This document shows, one piece after another, positions 6,897-16,093 of a DNA stretch of 17,730 nucleotides. The stretch comes from DATHGT01 sp035317605. Lineage in GTDB: Bacteria; Methylomirabilota; Methylomirabilia; Rokubacteriales; CSP1-6. The position numbers were made by a program, and so were the translations under genes. Location: assembly GCA_035317605.1 (NCBI GenBank), contig DATHGT010000336.1, forward strand, positions 1 to 17,730. Direction: 5' to 3'. The notes beneath the pieces were generated by a model. The model saw only the letters and a program-made list of their open reading frames with translations. It did no database searches and was not told the DNA's origin. Each line of letters begins with the position of its first letter. Positions within the stretch are counted from its first letter, which is position 1.

Positions 6897-6919
6897 AGCA
6901 TCGACGCTCGGGTTATAGT
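6891..6919 (+). promoter_or_regulatory. Candidate promoter of rlmD-permease operon
   Basis: A -35 GTGACC (4/6) at 6891-6896, a 17-bp spacer and a -10 TATAGT (5/6) at 6914-6919 precede the ATG at 6930 by only 10 nt. The expected transcript start near 6926 leaves a leader of about 4 nt. No Shine-Dalgarno is visible before the ATG, which agrees with a leaderless or nearly leaderless mRNA. Confidence 0.5.
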
Positions 6920-6929
6920 GACCTTCCCC

Positions 6930-8293
6930 ATGGCCAAACCACGGCGCGGCGATCGCGTGGACGTCACCATCGACGACCTCGCCTTCGGCGGAGAAGGTGT
7001 CGGGCGTCTCGACGGCTACGTGATGTTCGTCCGCGGCGGCTTGCCGGGCGACCGGGTACGCGTGCACGTCACCGAGACGCGCGCGCGGTACGGACGGGGC
7101 GTGATCGACGAGGTGCTCACGCGCTCCCCCGATCGCGTCGATCCGCCCTGCCCGTACTTCGGGCGGTGCGGCGGCTGCCGGCTTCAGCACCTCGCGTATC
7201 CCGCGCAGCTCGCCTTCAAGGAAAAGCAGGTCCGCGACTGCCTGGAGCGGCTCGGCAACGTCGCCGGCTTCGAGCTGCGTCCGATCCTGCCCGCGCCCGA
7301 TCCCTACGGCTACCGCAACAAGATGGAGTTCACCGTCGCCGAGGCGGGCGGAACACCCATCGTGGGGTTGCACGAGGCGGATCGCTACGACGCCGTGCTC
7401 GACATCGAGCGCTGCCTGCTCCAGTCCGAGACCATGAACACGCTGCTGGACGAGACGCGGCGTCAGGCGCGCGCGCGCAGCCTGCCCGTCTGGAACGGCG
7501 CGACCGAGCGGGGATTGCTGCGCTTCGTGAGCCTGCGCGAGGGCCGGCGCACCGGCGACGCGATGGTCAACATCGTGGCCGCGTCCCCCGACATCGAGCG
7601 CCTGAGCCCCGTGGCCGAGGCGCTCAGGACGCGGGTGCCGGCCATCGCCAGCGTCGTGCTCAACGTCAACGCCAAGAAGGCCAGCGTCGCCGTCGGCACC
7701 GAGGAGCACGTCCTGCTCGGACGCGAGACCATCACCGAGTCGCTCGGCGGACTCTCGTTCCAGGTCTCGGCCAACTCGTTCTTCCAGACCAACACCGTGC
7801 AGGCCGAGCGGTTGTTCGCGCTGGTCGAGGCGGCGTGCGCGTCCGAGGGTCACGAAACGATCATCGATCTCTACTCGGGCACCGGCGCCATCAGCCTCTT
7901 GCTCGCGCGGGGCTGCCGTCACCTATACGGGATCGAAGTGGCCCCGGCCGCCGTGGCCGATGCCGTGCGCAACGCCCGCGCCAACGGGATCGAGAACTGC
8001 ACGTTCCTGACCGGCGAGGTCCGCCACGTGCTGCCCACCCTCATCGCGGAGGGCGTCCGCGCGGACACGGTGGTCGCGGACCCACCCCGCGCCGGATTTC
8101 ACCCGAAGGCGCTCGTCACGCTGGCGGCGCTCGCTCCCGCCCGCATCGTGTACGTGTCATGCAATCCGTCGACGCTCGCCCGCGACGTCGGCGACCTGGT
8201 GCGTCGCGGCTACCGGCTCGAGTGGGTGCAGCCCGTCGACATGTTCCCGCAGACACCGCACATCGAAGCCGTCGCCCGTCTTCGACGGGCGGC

Positions 8294-8297
<4 letters not shown>
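6930..8297 (+). CDS. rlmD: RNA (uracil-C5)-methyltransferase, RlmD/TrmA family
   Basis: The enzyme puts a methyl group from S-adenosylmethionine on C5 of a uridine in RNA. The 455-residue chain has an N-terminal TRAM RNA-binding domain (~1-60), then iron-sulfur ligands Cys74, Cys80, Cys83 (CPYFGRCGGC) and Cys162. The central domain carries SFFQTN (~283-288). The SAM loop is DLYSGTGAISL (313-323). The catalytic core is DPPR (384-387), the nucleophile Cys411 in VSCNPSTLARD, and the base Glu446 in PHIEAV. Presence of TRAM plus the Fe-S site fits RlmD (23S U1939) or its paralogues RlmC/RumB-like forms; position specificity cannot be settled from sequence, so the symbol is family-level. ATG 6930 sits just after the candidate -10. 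The stop overlaps the next gene as ATGA. Confidence 0.92.
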
Positions 8298-9207
<910 letters not shown>

Positions 9208-9211
<4 letters not shown>

Positions 9212-10161
9212 CGCCGGGCGCCCGCGGAGCGAGTCCCTCGCCGGTGGCCGCGGTCGGCGCGCGGCCGGCCGCGGCCGTGCGCGTGGGCGACGCGTCCGGT
9301 CCCGCGCGCGAGTGGCTCGCGCTCCTTCGTCGACTCGCGCGACGGCAGACGGCGCTGTTCGGCGCGATCGTGGTGGCGCTGGTGATTGCCACCGCGCTGA
9401 CCGCGCCGTGGCTCTCGCCCTTCGATCCCGCGGCCCAGGACATCGGCCATCGTCTCAAGCCTCCGGGCTGGCGCGACCCCGCCGGCGTTCTTCATCCGCT
9501 CGGGACCGATCACCTCGGACGCGATCTGCTCGTCCGCGTGATCTTCGGCGCGCAGCCCGCGCTGCTGGTCGCGTCCGCGGCGGTGCTGATCTCCGGGGTG
9601 CTGGGGATGGCGGCGGGACTCCTGGGCGGCTACTTCGGCGGACGCGTCGACGACGTGCTGATGCGGCTGGCCGACGTCCAGCTCGCGTTCCCGTTCATCC
9701 TGCTCGCCATCGCGGTGATCGGGGTGCTGGGGCCGAGCCTGCCCACCATCATCGTGGTCATCGGCGTGTCGAGCTGGGTCGTGTACGCGCGCGTGGTGCG
9801 GGGCGCCGTGCTCACCCTGCGCGAGCGCGAGTTCGTGCAGGCCGCCCGCGCGCTGGGCGGCGGCGACGGCCGCATCGTGGTGCGCCACATCCTGCCCAAC
9901 GCGTTCGCTCCGTGGCTGGTGGTCGCCACCCTCGACATGGCGCGGGTGATCGTGATCGAATCGGCGCTGTCCTTCCTCGGGCTCGGTGTGCAGCCGCCGA
10001 CGCCCACGTGGGGCGGCATGCTGGCCGACGGCCGGGTCTACATCACCACGGCTTGGTGGCTGGCGACTTTCCCTGGCCTGGCGATCCTCGTCACCGTCCT
10101 CGGCATCAACCTGTTCGGCGACGGCCTCCGCGACACGCTGGATCCAAGACTGAACGTGTGA
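9208..10161 (+). CDS. ABC transporter permease, DppC/OppC type
   Basis: Partner of the preceding permease; together they would form the heterodimeric membrane channel. The 317 residues show a ~40-residue low-complexity cytosolic leader, a first membrane helix (~50-68), the signature HPLGTDHLGRDLL (96-108), five more hydrophobic segments, the EAA loop EFVQAARALG...HILPNAFAP (~208-235), and the C-terminal hallmark SFLGLGVQPPTPTWG (255-269). The ATG overlaps the dppB-like stop as ATGA. The leader is longer than in most relatives, so the true start could lie up to 25 residues downstream. The gene ends 10 nt from the convergent VanZ gene, so the operon stops here with no ATPase gene. Confidence 0.94.
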
Positions 10162-10171
10162 CGCGGGGACG

Positions 10172-10639
10172 TCAGATCGGCGCGCTGCGAGGCGAGACTC
10201 GCGGCGCGATGCGCGCGATCGTGGTGCGGGCGTAGAGCATGAGCAGGATGACGACCGCGCCGGCGGAATCGAAGGTCACGTCGAGGGCGCTCGCGGTGCG
10301 GGACGGGACGAAGCTCTGATGGACTTCGTCGGTGATCGCCCACACGACGCTGATGGCCAGCGCCCCCAGGACGCTGGGCGTGGACGGAAGGCGGCGGTCG
10401 ACGTAGAGCGTCCGGAACCAGAGGGCGGCGAGGACCGCGTATTCCACCATGTGGCCGATCTTACGGGCGACCTTGTGCGCCAGCTCGACCTGGGCCGGCG
10501 TCGCCCACGGAAACAAGGTCCCGATGATCCAGGCGAAGGGACCCACGCTGTGGTCGGCGCTGCCGACGTCCGAGGAGACGATCCAGATCAGCGCCATCCA
10601 CGCCAGCGGTGGCAGCCAGTACCGCGCGAACGACCTCAA
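10172..10639 (-). CDS. VanZ-family membrane protein
   Basis: The 155-residue protein has about four hydrophobic helices: residues ~8-23, ~64-77, ~91-105 and ~122-137. It carries the VanZ-family signature of polar residues near membrane ends: KIGHMVEYAVLAAL (~60-73), then DEVHQSFVPSR (~104-114) and the DVTFDSAGA segment. VanZ gives low teicoplanin resistance in enterococci, but most family members have no known role. The start is TTG 10639, overlapping the kinase stop as TTGA, so the pair is very probably one transcript. No ATG is available upstream of the first helix. The C-terminal ~20 residues are basic and likely cytosolic. Confidence 0.85.
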   Translation of the reverse strand: MRSFARYWLPPLAWMALIWIVSSDVGSADHSVGPFAWIIGTLFPWATPAQVELAHKVARKIGHMVEYAVLAALWFRTLYVDRRLPSTPSVLGALAISVVWAITDEVHQSFVPSRTASALDVTFDSAGAVVILLMLYARTTIARIAPRVSPRSAPI

Positions 10640-11379
10640 CGCGCGCGCTTCCGGTACGGCAGCGAGACCACGAACGCGGCGCCGGTTCCCTGACGATTCT
10701 CGGCGGTCAGCTCACCTCCGTGCTGCTCCACGATGGTCAGCGACACCCACAGCCCGAGCCCGGTACCCGTCGACTTGGTGGTGAAGAAGGGATCGAAGAT
10801 TCGCGGGAGCACCGCGGCGGCGATGCCCGGGCCGCTGTCGATGACCTCGAGCCGGACCCGACCGTTGGCCTCGCCGAGACGCAGCGTGAGCGTCCGGGGA
10901 TGCGGCGCGTCGGACATCGCCTGCTCGGCGTTCTGCACGAGGTTGAGCAGGACCTGGCGGATCTGATTCTCGTCCACCCAGATCGTGGGACACGCGCCGA
11001 AATCGGTCACGACCTGGATGGCGTTCTGCTCGAGGTGTCCCTCGGAGAGGGTCAGCACCCAGCGCAGCTGGTCGGCCAGCGAACACGGACGCCGCTCGGG
11101 CGGGGAGTGCTGGGCGAAGGTCAGGAGGTTGTTCACGATGCGCGCGGCGCGGAAGGCCTCGTCGGCGACCACGCCCAGTCGCCGGCGGACCTCCGGCGCG
11201 GCGTCGGGGGCGGCGAGCAGGAGCTGGATCTGGCCCAGGATCGTGGTCAGCGGGTTGTTGATCTCGTGGGCGATGGCCGCGACCATGCGCCCGAGCGCCG
11301 ACAGCTTCTCGCTCTGGATGAGCGCGTCGTCGGTCGCCCGCGAGTTCGATTCCTGCGGCACCTTGATGGGGACTGACAT
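10636..11379 (-). CDS. Soluble sensor histidine kinase (HisKA + HATPase)
   Basis: The 247-residue protein consists of little more than a kinase core. The dimerisation/phospho-acceptor box is SEKLSALGRMVAAIAHEINNP with His38 as acceptor. The ATP domain shows the N box QVLLNLVQNAEQAM, G1 VIDSGPGI, the F box FDPFFTTK and G2 GTGLGLWVS. There is no membrane helix and no PAS, GAF or receiver domain; the first ~22 residues are a short polar leader. The ATG at 11379 has GAGG 6 nt upstream. A longer frame to 11487 would run through the divergent helicase start and a likely promoter, so I reject it. No response regulator is near; the stop overlaps the VanZ gene. It resembles NtrB/AtoS-like cores. Confidence 0.93.
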   Translation of the reverse strand: MSVPIKVPQESNSRATDDALIQSEKLSALGRMVAAIAHEINNPLTTILGQIQLLLAAPDAAPEVRRRLGVVADEAFRAARIVNNLLTFAQHSPPERRPCSLADQLRWVLTLSEGHLEQNAIQVVTDFGACPTIWVDENQIRQVLLNLVQNAEQAMSDAPHPRTLTLRLGEANGRVRLEVIDSGPGIAAAVLPRIFDPFFTTKSTGTGLGLWVSLTIVEQHGGELTAENRQGTGAAFVVSLPYRKRAR

Positions 11380-11401
11380 GTGTCGCCTCGTTCGGTGCCC
11401 G

Positions 11402-11407
11402 ATTCTA
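11402..11407 (-). promoter_or_regulatory. Candidate -10 box of the kinase-VanZ operon
   Basis: TAGAAT (5/6 to TATAAT) on the minus strand, 22 nt before the kinase ATG, leaving room for a short leader with its GAGG Shine-Dalgarno. I find no good -35 at the usual distance. Confidence 0.4.
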
Positions 11408-11432
11408 GCAGAGCGGTCGCCGACGACCGACA

Positions 11433-11441
11433 TGATAGAGT
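11433..11441 (+). promoter_or_regulatory. Candidate extended -10 of the mrfAB operon
   Basis: TG-A-TAGAGT on the plus strand ends 6 nt before the helicase ATG at 11448. That places the expected transcript start on the ATG itself, and there is no Shine-Dalgarno. The sequence just after the box (GTGACC) repeats what follows the rlmD -10. Confidence 0.4.
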
Positions 11442-11447
11442 GACCCG

Positions 11448-13796
11448 ATGCTGGTCGGCGAGATCCTCGACGATCTGCTGACTTCACGGTCGACGGGTCC
11501 GTGTATCACGGCCACGCGCCACTTCCCGGCGCGTGCGTCCGTCCCCGCGGAGCTTCCCACCACGCTCGATCCGCGCCTGCACGGAGCGCTTCGAGCCCGC
11601 GGCATCGAACACCTCTACTCGCACCAGGCGCGCTGCTGGGAGCTCGTCGAGAAGGGACACTCGCTGGTCGTGGTGACCCCGACGGCCTCCGGCAAGACCC
11701 TCTGCTACAACTTGCCGGTCCTGCAGGCCCTGCTCGACAGGGCCGACGCGCGGGTGCTCTATCTATTTCCCACCAAGGCGCTGGCCCAGGATCAGCTGGC
11801 CGAGCTGGAAGCGCTGGCCAAGTCGCTGCCCGAGATGCGCATGTTCACCTACGACGGCGACACGCCGCAGGACGCCCGACGGGCGGTGCGCGCTCGCGCC
11901 AACCTGGTGCTGACCAACCCGGACATGCTGCACTCGGGGATCCTCCCGCACCACACGAAGTGGGCGGTGCTCTTCCAGAACCTGCGCTACGTCGTGATCG
12001 ACGAGCTGCACGCGTATCGCGGGGTCTTCGGCAGTCACCTGGCCAACGTCATTCGTCGCCTGCGCAGGCTCTGCCGGCACTACGGCTCGGCGCCGCAGTT
12101 CATCATGGCCTCGGCGACCATCGGCAACCCGCGCGAGCTGGCCGAGCGCATCATCGGCGACGCGGTCGAAGAAGTCTCGGAGAGCGGCGCTCCGACCGGC
12201 GACAAGCTCTTCGCCTGCTACAACCCGCCGGTCGTGAATCCCGAGCTGGGCATCCGCGCTCCGTACCTCGGCGAGGCGGGCAAGATCGCGCTGCGGTTCC
12301 TGCGCGAGCGCGTCCCCACGATCGTGTTCGCGCAGAGCCGGCTCTCGACCGAAGTGTTGCTCGGCGCCATCAAGACCGGGATCGCCGACAAGACCGGGGA
12401 CAGCGGGATCGTCCGCGGATATCGCGGCGGATACCTGCCGACGCGGCGGCGGGCCGTCGAGCAGGGACTGCGCGCCGGCGACGTGCTCGGGGTCGTCTCC
12501 ACCAATGCCCTCGAGCTGGGCGTCGACATCGGGCACCTCGACGCCGCGGTGCTCGCCGGCTACCCCGGCACGATCGCCTCGCTGTGGCAGCAGGCCGGCC
12601 GCGCCGGCCGACGGTCGGGGTCGTCCACGGCGATCTTCGTGGCGAGCAGCGCGCCGCTCGATCAGTTCATGGCGACCCATCCGGATTATCTGTTCGGCAC
12701 CCCGCCCGAGCACGCCCGGATCAACCCCGACAACCCGTTCATCCTCGTCAACCATCTCAAGTGCGCGGCCTTCGAGCTGCCGTTCGACGCCGACGGGACA
12801 TTCGGCGACCTCGACGTCCGGCGCGAGCTGGCCGCGCTCGAAGACGAGGACCTGCTCCACCGCGCCGGCGGTCGCTGGCACTGGGCGTCGGAGACCTATC
12901 CGGCGGATCACGTGTCGCTGCGGACCGTCACCACCGACAACTTCGTGGTCCTCGACACGACCGCGCGCGACGACAAGCAGACCAAGCGGCGCCAGATCAT
13001 CGCGGAGGTCGATTGGGGCAGCGCGTTCGCGACCATCTATCCCAAGGCGATCTACCTGATCGAGAGCGAGCCGTACGAAGTCCAGGAGCTGCGCTTCCGC
13101 GAGGATGAGGAGAAGGTCGCCTACGTCAAGCGGGTGAACGTCGACTACTTCACCGACGCGATCACCGCCAAGGGCGTGTGGATCCTGCGCCGGCTCGTCG
13201 ACCGCGAGCACGCGGCGTATCTCGCCGAGCAGGGCGAGGTGCTGGTCGCCGAGAAGGTGGTGGGCTTCAAGAAGATCAAGATGGGGACGCTCGAGAACGT
13301 CGGGTCCGGAGAGGTCGAGCTGCCCCAGCAGGAGATGCAGACCACGAGCGCCTGGCTCAGCGTGCCCCCCGAGACGCTGTCGCGCGTCAGTCCCCTGCGC
13401 GAGGAGCTGATCGACGGCCTGCGCGCGGTGGCGTATCTGCTCCATCACCTGGCGCCGATTTTCCTGCTCTGCGACGTCCGCGACCTCGGCTCGTGGCTGG
13501 GAGACACCACGCCGGCGGAGACCGGCGCGGTGGCGACGCGCGAATCCACCCGTCGCCGTCTGCTCGAAGCCGAGCACTTCACCCCGACGATCTACCTCTA
13601 CGACTCGCACGCCGGGGGCATCGGCCTGGCCGAGCGCGTCTTCGAGGTGCTCCCCCAGCTCCTGCGCCGAGGCCTCGAGACCCTCGAGGCCTGCCGCTGC
13701 TCGTGGGGATGTCCGTCGTGCGTGGGACCGGTGAACGAAGTCGGCCGCCGGGCCAAGGCGACGGCCTCCACGCTGCTCCGTGTCCTCGCCGACTGA
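11448..13796 (+). CDS. mrfA: MrfA (YprA)-type DNA repair helicase with DUF1998
   Basis: A 782-residue superfamily 2 helicase. Walker A is TPTASGKT (77-84), motif II is DELH in VVIDELHAYRG (~182-192), motif III is SAT in MASATIGNP (~220-228), and motif VI is QQAGRAGRR (381-389). After the two RecA-like domains comes a long C-terminal part with a DUF1998-type module: LLHHLAPIFLLCDVRDL (~664-680), YDSHAGGIGLAERVFE, and a cysteine cluster CRCSWGCPSC (Cys749, 751, 755, 758), with Cys675 near by, probably binding metal. In Bacillus subtilis MrfA acts with the nuclease MrfB to repair mitomycin C damage independently of UvrABC. The gene next to it here is the MrfB homologue, which supports the name. 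ATG 11448 follows a candidate -10 directly. Confidence 0.9.
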   Translation: MLVGEILDDLLTSRSTGPCITATRHFPARASVPAELPTTLDPRLHGALRARGIEHLYSHQARCWELVEKGHSLVVVTPTASGKTLCYNLPVLQALLDRADARVLYLFPTKALAQDQLAELEALAKSLPEMRMFTYDGDTPQDARRAVRARANLVLTNPDMLHSGILPHHTKWAVLFQNLRYVVIDELHAYRGVFGSHLANVIRRLRRLCRHYGSAPQFIMASATIGNPRELAERIIGDAVEEVSESGAPTGDKLFACYNPPVVNPELGIRAPYLGEAGKIALRFLRERVPTIVFAQSRLSTEVLLGAIKTGIADKTGDSGIVRGYRGGYLPTRRRAVEQGLRAGDVLGVVSTNALELGVDIGHLDAAVLAGYPGTIASLWQQAGRAGRRSGSSTAIFVASSAPLDQFMATHPDYLFGTPPEHARINPDNPFILVNHLKCAAFELPFDADGTFGDLDVRRELAALEDEDLLHRAGGRWHWASETYPADHVSLRTVTTDNFVVLDTTARDDKQTKRRQIIAEVDWGSAFATIYPKAIYLIESEPYEVQELRFREDEEKVAYVKRVNVDYFTDAITAKGVWILRRLVDREHAAYLAEQGEVLVAEKVVGFKKIKMGTLENVGSGEVELPQQEMQTTSAWLSVPPETLSRVSPLREELIDGLRAVAYLLHHLAPIFLLCDVRDLGSWLGDTTPAETGAVATRESTRRRLLEAEHFTPTIYLYDSHAGGIGLAERVFEVLPQLLRRGLETLEACRCSWGCPSCVGPVNEVGRRAKATASTLLRVLAD

Positions 13797-15060
13797 CTCG
13801 GGGACCCGCGCCGGCACGCTCGACGATCTGCGCCGGGTGATCCGGCGCATCGAGCACGCGCGGCCGTTGCGTGTCGCGCCGGAGCTGCCCGAGACGGTGC
13901 TCGGCGGCCAGCTCGTGGAGACCGACGCGGGGCCTCTCCTCACCGTCCGCCGGGAATTTCCGCTCGACCATCGCCATGGCGACGTCTCCCTCGACCGGGC
14001 GTTCGCCATCTCGACGGAGGCGCTGGGCGCGCTTGCGCGGGACGAGGCGGCCCCGGACGTCCGCGGCCTGCTCTTCCTCGACACCGAGACGACCGGTCTC
14101 TCGGGCGGAACCGGGACGTACGCGTTCCTCGTCGGCGCGGGGTTTCTCGAGGGCGATCGCTTCGTGATCGTCCAGCACTTCATGCGCGACCTCGACGAGG
14201 AGCCCGCGCTGCTGGCGGCCCTGGCACCGCTGCTCGCCCGCGCGAGCGCGATCGTGACGTTCAACGGCAGCAGCTTCGACGTTCCGCTCCTCGAGACCCG
14301 GTTCGTGCTCGGCCGGCGCCGCTGGCCCGCGACCCTGCGCCACCTCGATCTGGTGCATCCGTCGCGGCGGGTGTGGGCCACGCGTTTCGCCGACTGTCGC
14401 TTGTCCACCCTCGAGCAGGAAGTCCTCGGCCATCGTCGAGACCACGACGTGCCGGGATCGATGATCCCGTCGCTCTACTTCGATTTCCTCCGTCGCCGGC
14501 GCGCCGGACCGCTCGCGGGCGTGTTCAGACACAACTGTGACGACCTGCTCTCGTTGACCGCGTTGCTGGGCTGGCTCGCCCACGCCCTGAGCCACGGCGA
14601 GCGCGGGATCGACGACGCGTTCGATCTCGTCGGCGTCGCCCGGCTGTGGGAGCGCTCGGACCCGGAGCGCGCGGTCGTCTGCTATCGCGCGGCCCTGGCC
14701 GTCGGGCTGCCCGCGCCGGCGGCCCACGCGGTGCGCCTGCGTCTGGCGTCCTGGGAAAAGCGCTGGTTCCACTGGGACGCCGCCCGCACCCTGTGGGAGG
14801 AAGCGGCGTCGGCGGCGTCGTTCGATCCGCGACCGTGGGAAGAGCTGGCGAAATATCACGAGCACCGCGCCCGCAACGCCGCCACCGCCCGCGCGCTGGT
14901 GGCTCGCGCCCTCGACCTCGCCCGCGCCGCCGGCTCGACCGGGTCCGTGCTCGAAGCCTTCTCCTACCGCCTCACCCGCCTCGACCGTCGATTGACCAAC
15001 GTCGGGGGGGGCGAGCGCCGCTCCTCCCCGACACCCCCAACCGCGAATCCGGCTGTGTAA
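13780..15060 (+). CDS. mrfB: MrfB (YprB)-type DEDDh exonuclease
   Basis: A 426-residue protein with an RNase H-like 3'-5' exonuclease domain at about residues 93-270. The DEDDh residues are visible: D101 and E103 in LFLDTETTGLSGGTGTY, D167 in TFNGSSFDVPLLETRF, and H251 with D255 in RHNCDDLLSL. The C-terminal third (~285-400) is helical with TPR-like alanine patterns (ERAVVCYRAALAVG). B. subtilis MrfB is the metal-dependent nuclease partner of MrfA. The GTG start lies 17 nt inside the end of mrfA, so translation is probably coupled; no Shine-Dalgarno is visible, and a later start such as GTG 13837 is possible. The last ~20 codons fall in a GC hairpin, so the tail may be an extension unlike relatives. 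Confidence 0.87.
   Translation: MSSPTDSGTRAGTLDDLRRVIRRIEHARPLRVAPELPETVLGGQLVETDAGPLLTVRREFPLDHRHGDVSLDRAFAISTEALGALARDEAAPDVRGLLFLDTETTGLSGGTGTYAFLVGAGFLEGDRFVIVQHFMRDLDEEPALLAALAPLLARASAIVTFNGSSFDVPLLETRFVLGRRRWPATLRHLDLVHPSRRVWATRFADCRLSTLEQEVLGHRRDHDVPGSMIPSLYFDFLRRRRAGPLAGVFRHNCDDLLSLTALLGWLAHALSHGERGIDDAFDLVGVARLWERSDPERAVVCYRAALAVGLPAPAAHAVRLRLASWEKRWFHWDAARTLWEEAASAASFDPRPWEELAKYHEHRARNAATARALVARALDLARAAGSTGSVLEAFSYRLTRLDRRLTNVGGGERRSSPTPPTANPAV
15001..15032 (+). other. GC-rich hairpin inside the mrfB 3' end
   Basis: Bases 15001-15010 (GTCGGGGGGG) pair with 15023-15032 (CCTCCCCGAC) with one G-U pair; the loop is 12 nt. It ends 25 nt before the mrfB stop codon and lacks a T-run. It could slow RNA decay or help end transcription before the convergent dehydrogenase gene. 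The following ACACCCCCAACC slightly recalls the dispersed element at 2708 and 16529. Confidence 0.5.
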
Positions 15061-15118
15061 CCGCTCGCCCCGAGCCCTTCACATGGGCGACATCGGGCGG
15101 CGAAGTTTCCTCCGAGGA

Positions 15119-16072
15119 TTACACCGGAGTGAGCGGGGGCTTGCCCTCGAGCACGGCGAGGCAGTTCTTCATGGCGAGCGTCGACATCGCCACGCGCGTG
15201 TCGAAAGACGCGCTGGCGATGTGGGGGGCCAGCACCGCGTTGGTAACCGACAACAGCGCGGGGTGGATCTTCGGCTCTTCCTCGAAGACGTCGAGACCGG
15301 CGGCGGCGATCCAGCGCTCCTCGAGGGCGCGGGCCAGCGCGGCCTCATCGACGATGGGGCCGCGGGCCGCGTTCACGAGCACCGCCGTCTTCTTCATGCT
15401 CCGGAGCGACGCCTCGTCGATCAGGTGCCGGGTCTCGGAGGACAGCAGCACGTGGAGCGTCACGAAGTCCGACTCGCGCAGGAGCGTCGGCTTGTCGACG
15501 TAGGTGGCGTCGAGCTCGCGCTCGACCTCCGCCGGTGCGCGCACGGTGTCGTGGTAGAGCACGCGCATGGCGAAGCCGCGCGCCCGTCGCGCCACCGCGC
15601 GGCCGATGCGACCGAAGCCGAGCACCCCGATGGTCTTGCCGTGGACGTCGAGCCCCCACAGCAAATCCCACTGCCAGACCTTCCACTGCCCCGCGTGGAC
15701 GTAGCGATCGGCTTCGACGACCTTCCGGGCCGCCGCCATCAGGAGGGCCCAGGCGAAGTCGGCGGTGGTCTCGGTCAGGACGTCAGGCGTGTTGGTGACG
15801 ACGACTCCGCGGCGGCGGGCCGCCGCCACGTCGATGTTGTTGTAGCCAACCGCCACGTTGGACACGACCTGTAAGCCCGGTGTGGCCAGGACCTCGTCAT
15901 CGATGGCATCGATGATCTGGCAGATCAGGCCCTGTTTACCCCGCAGCCGAGCCAGCAGGTCGCGGTGGCTGAGCGGATGCTCGTGACCATTGAAATCGAC
16001 GTCCACCTCGTTCGGCACGAGCGCGAGCGCCTCCGGCGACAAACCCCCCGCAATCAGAATGCTTTTCGACAT
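15119..16072 (-). CDS. D-2-hydroxyacid dehydrogenase (glyoxylate/hydroxypyruvate reductase type)
   Basis: A 317-residue cytosolic NAD(P)-dependent dehydrogenase. It has SNVAVGYNNID (71-81) in the substrate domain, the Rossmann loop GFGRIG (152-157, after IGVLGF), and the catalytic triad Arg237 (VNAARGPIVDE), Glu266 (DVFEEEP) and His284 (LAPHIASAS). The pattern VGYNNID with TNTPDVLTETTADFAWAL fits glyoxylate/hydroxypyruvate reductases (GyaR/GRHPR), which reduce glyoxylate to glycolate or hydroxypyruvate to D-glycerate; other 2-ketoacids are possible. ATG 16072 has GGGAG about 5 nt upstream. It diverges from groES across a 159-nt region with the CIRCE operator and converges on mrfB with a 58-nt gap holding no clear terminator. 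Confidence 0.93.
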   Translation of the reverse strand: MSKSILIAGGLSPEALALVPNEVDVDFNGHEHPLSHRDLLARLRGKQGLICQIIDAIDDEVLATPGLQVVSNVAVGYNNIDVAAARRRGVVVTNTPDVLTETTADFAWALLMAAARKVVEADRYVHAGQWKVWQWDLLWGLDVHGKTIGVLGFGRIGRAVARRARGFAMRVLYHDTVRAPAEVERELDATYVDKPTLLRESDFVTLHVLLSSETRHLIDEASLRSMKKTAVLVNAARGPIVDEAALARALEERWIAAAGLDVFEEEPKIHPALLSVTNAVLAPHIASASFDTRVAMSTLAMKNCLAVLEGKPPLTPV

Positions 16073-16093
16073 CGCTTCTCCCGGGATTTCCCC

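Noticed and set aside
6393..7922. Upstream extension of the TPR gene antisense to rlmD
   Set aside because: The frame stays open because of GC bias, but it passes through two promoters and another gene, and the signal peptide and lipobox begin right after GTG 6392.
11380..11487. Longer N-terminus for the histidine kinase
   Set aside because: The extension would cross the divergent mrfA start and the candidate -10 box, while ATG 11379 has its own GAGG.
11763..14408. An 881-codon minus-strand frame opposite mrfA/mrfB
   Set aside because: Typical shadow frame: compositionally biased (R, A, G, D), no domain seen, and it covers well-supported motifs of the two plus-strand genes.
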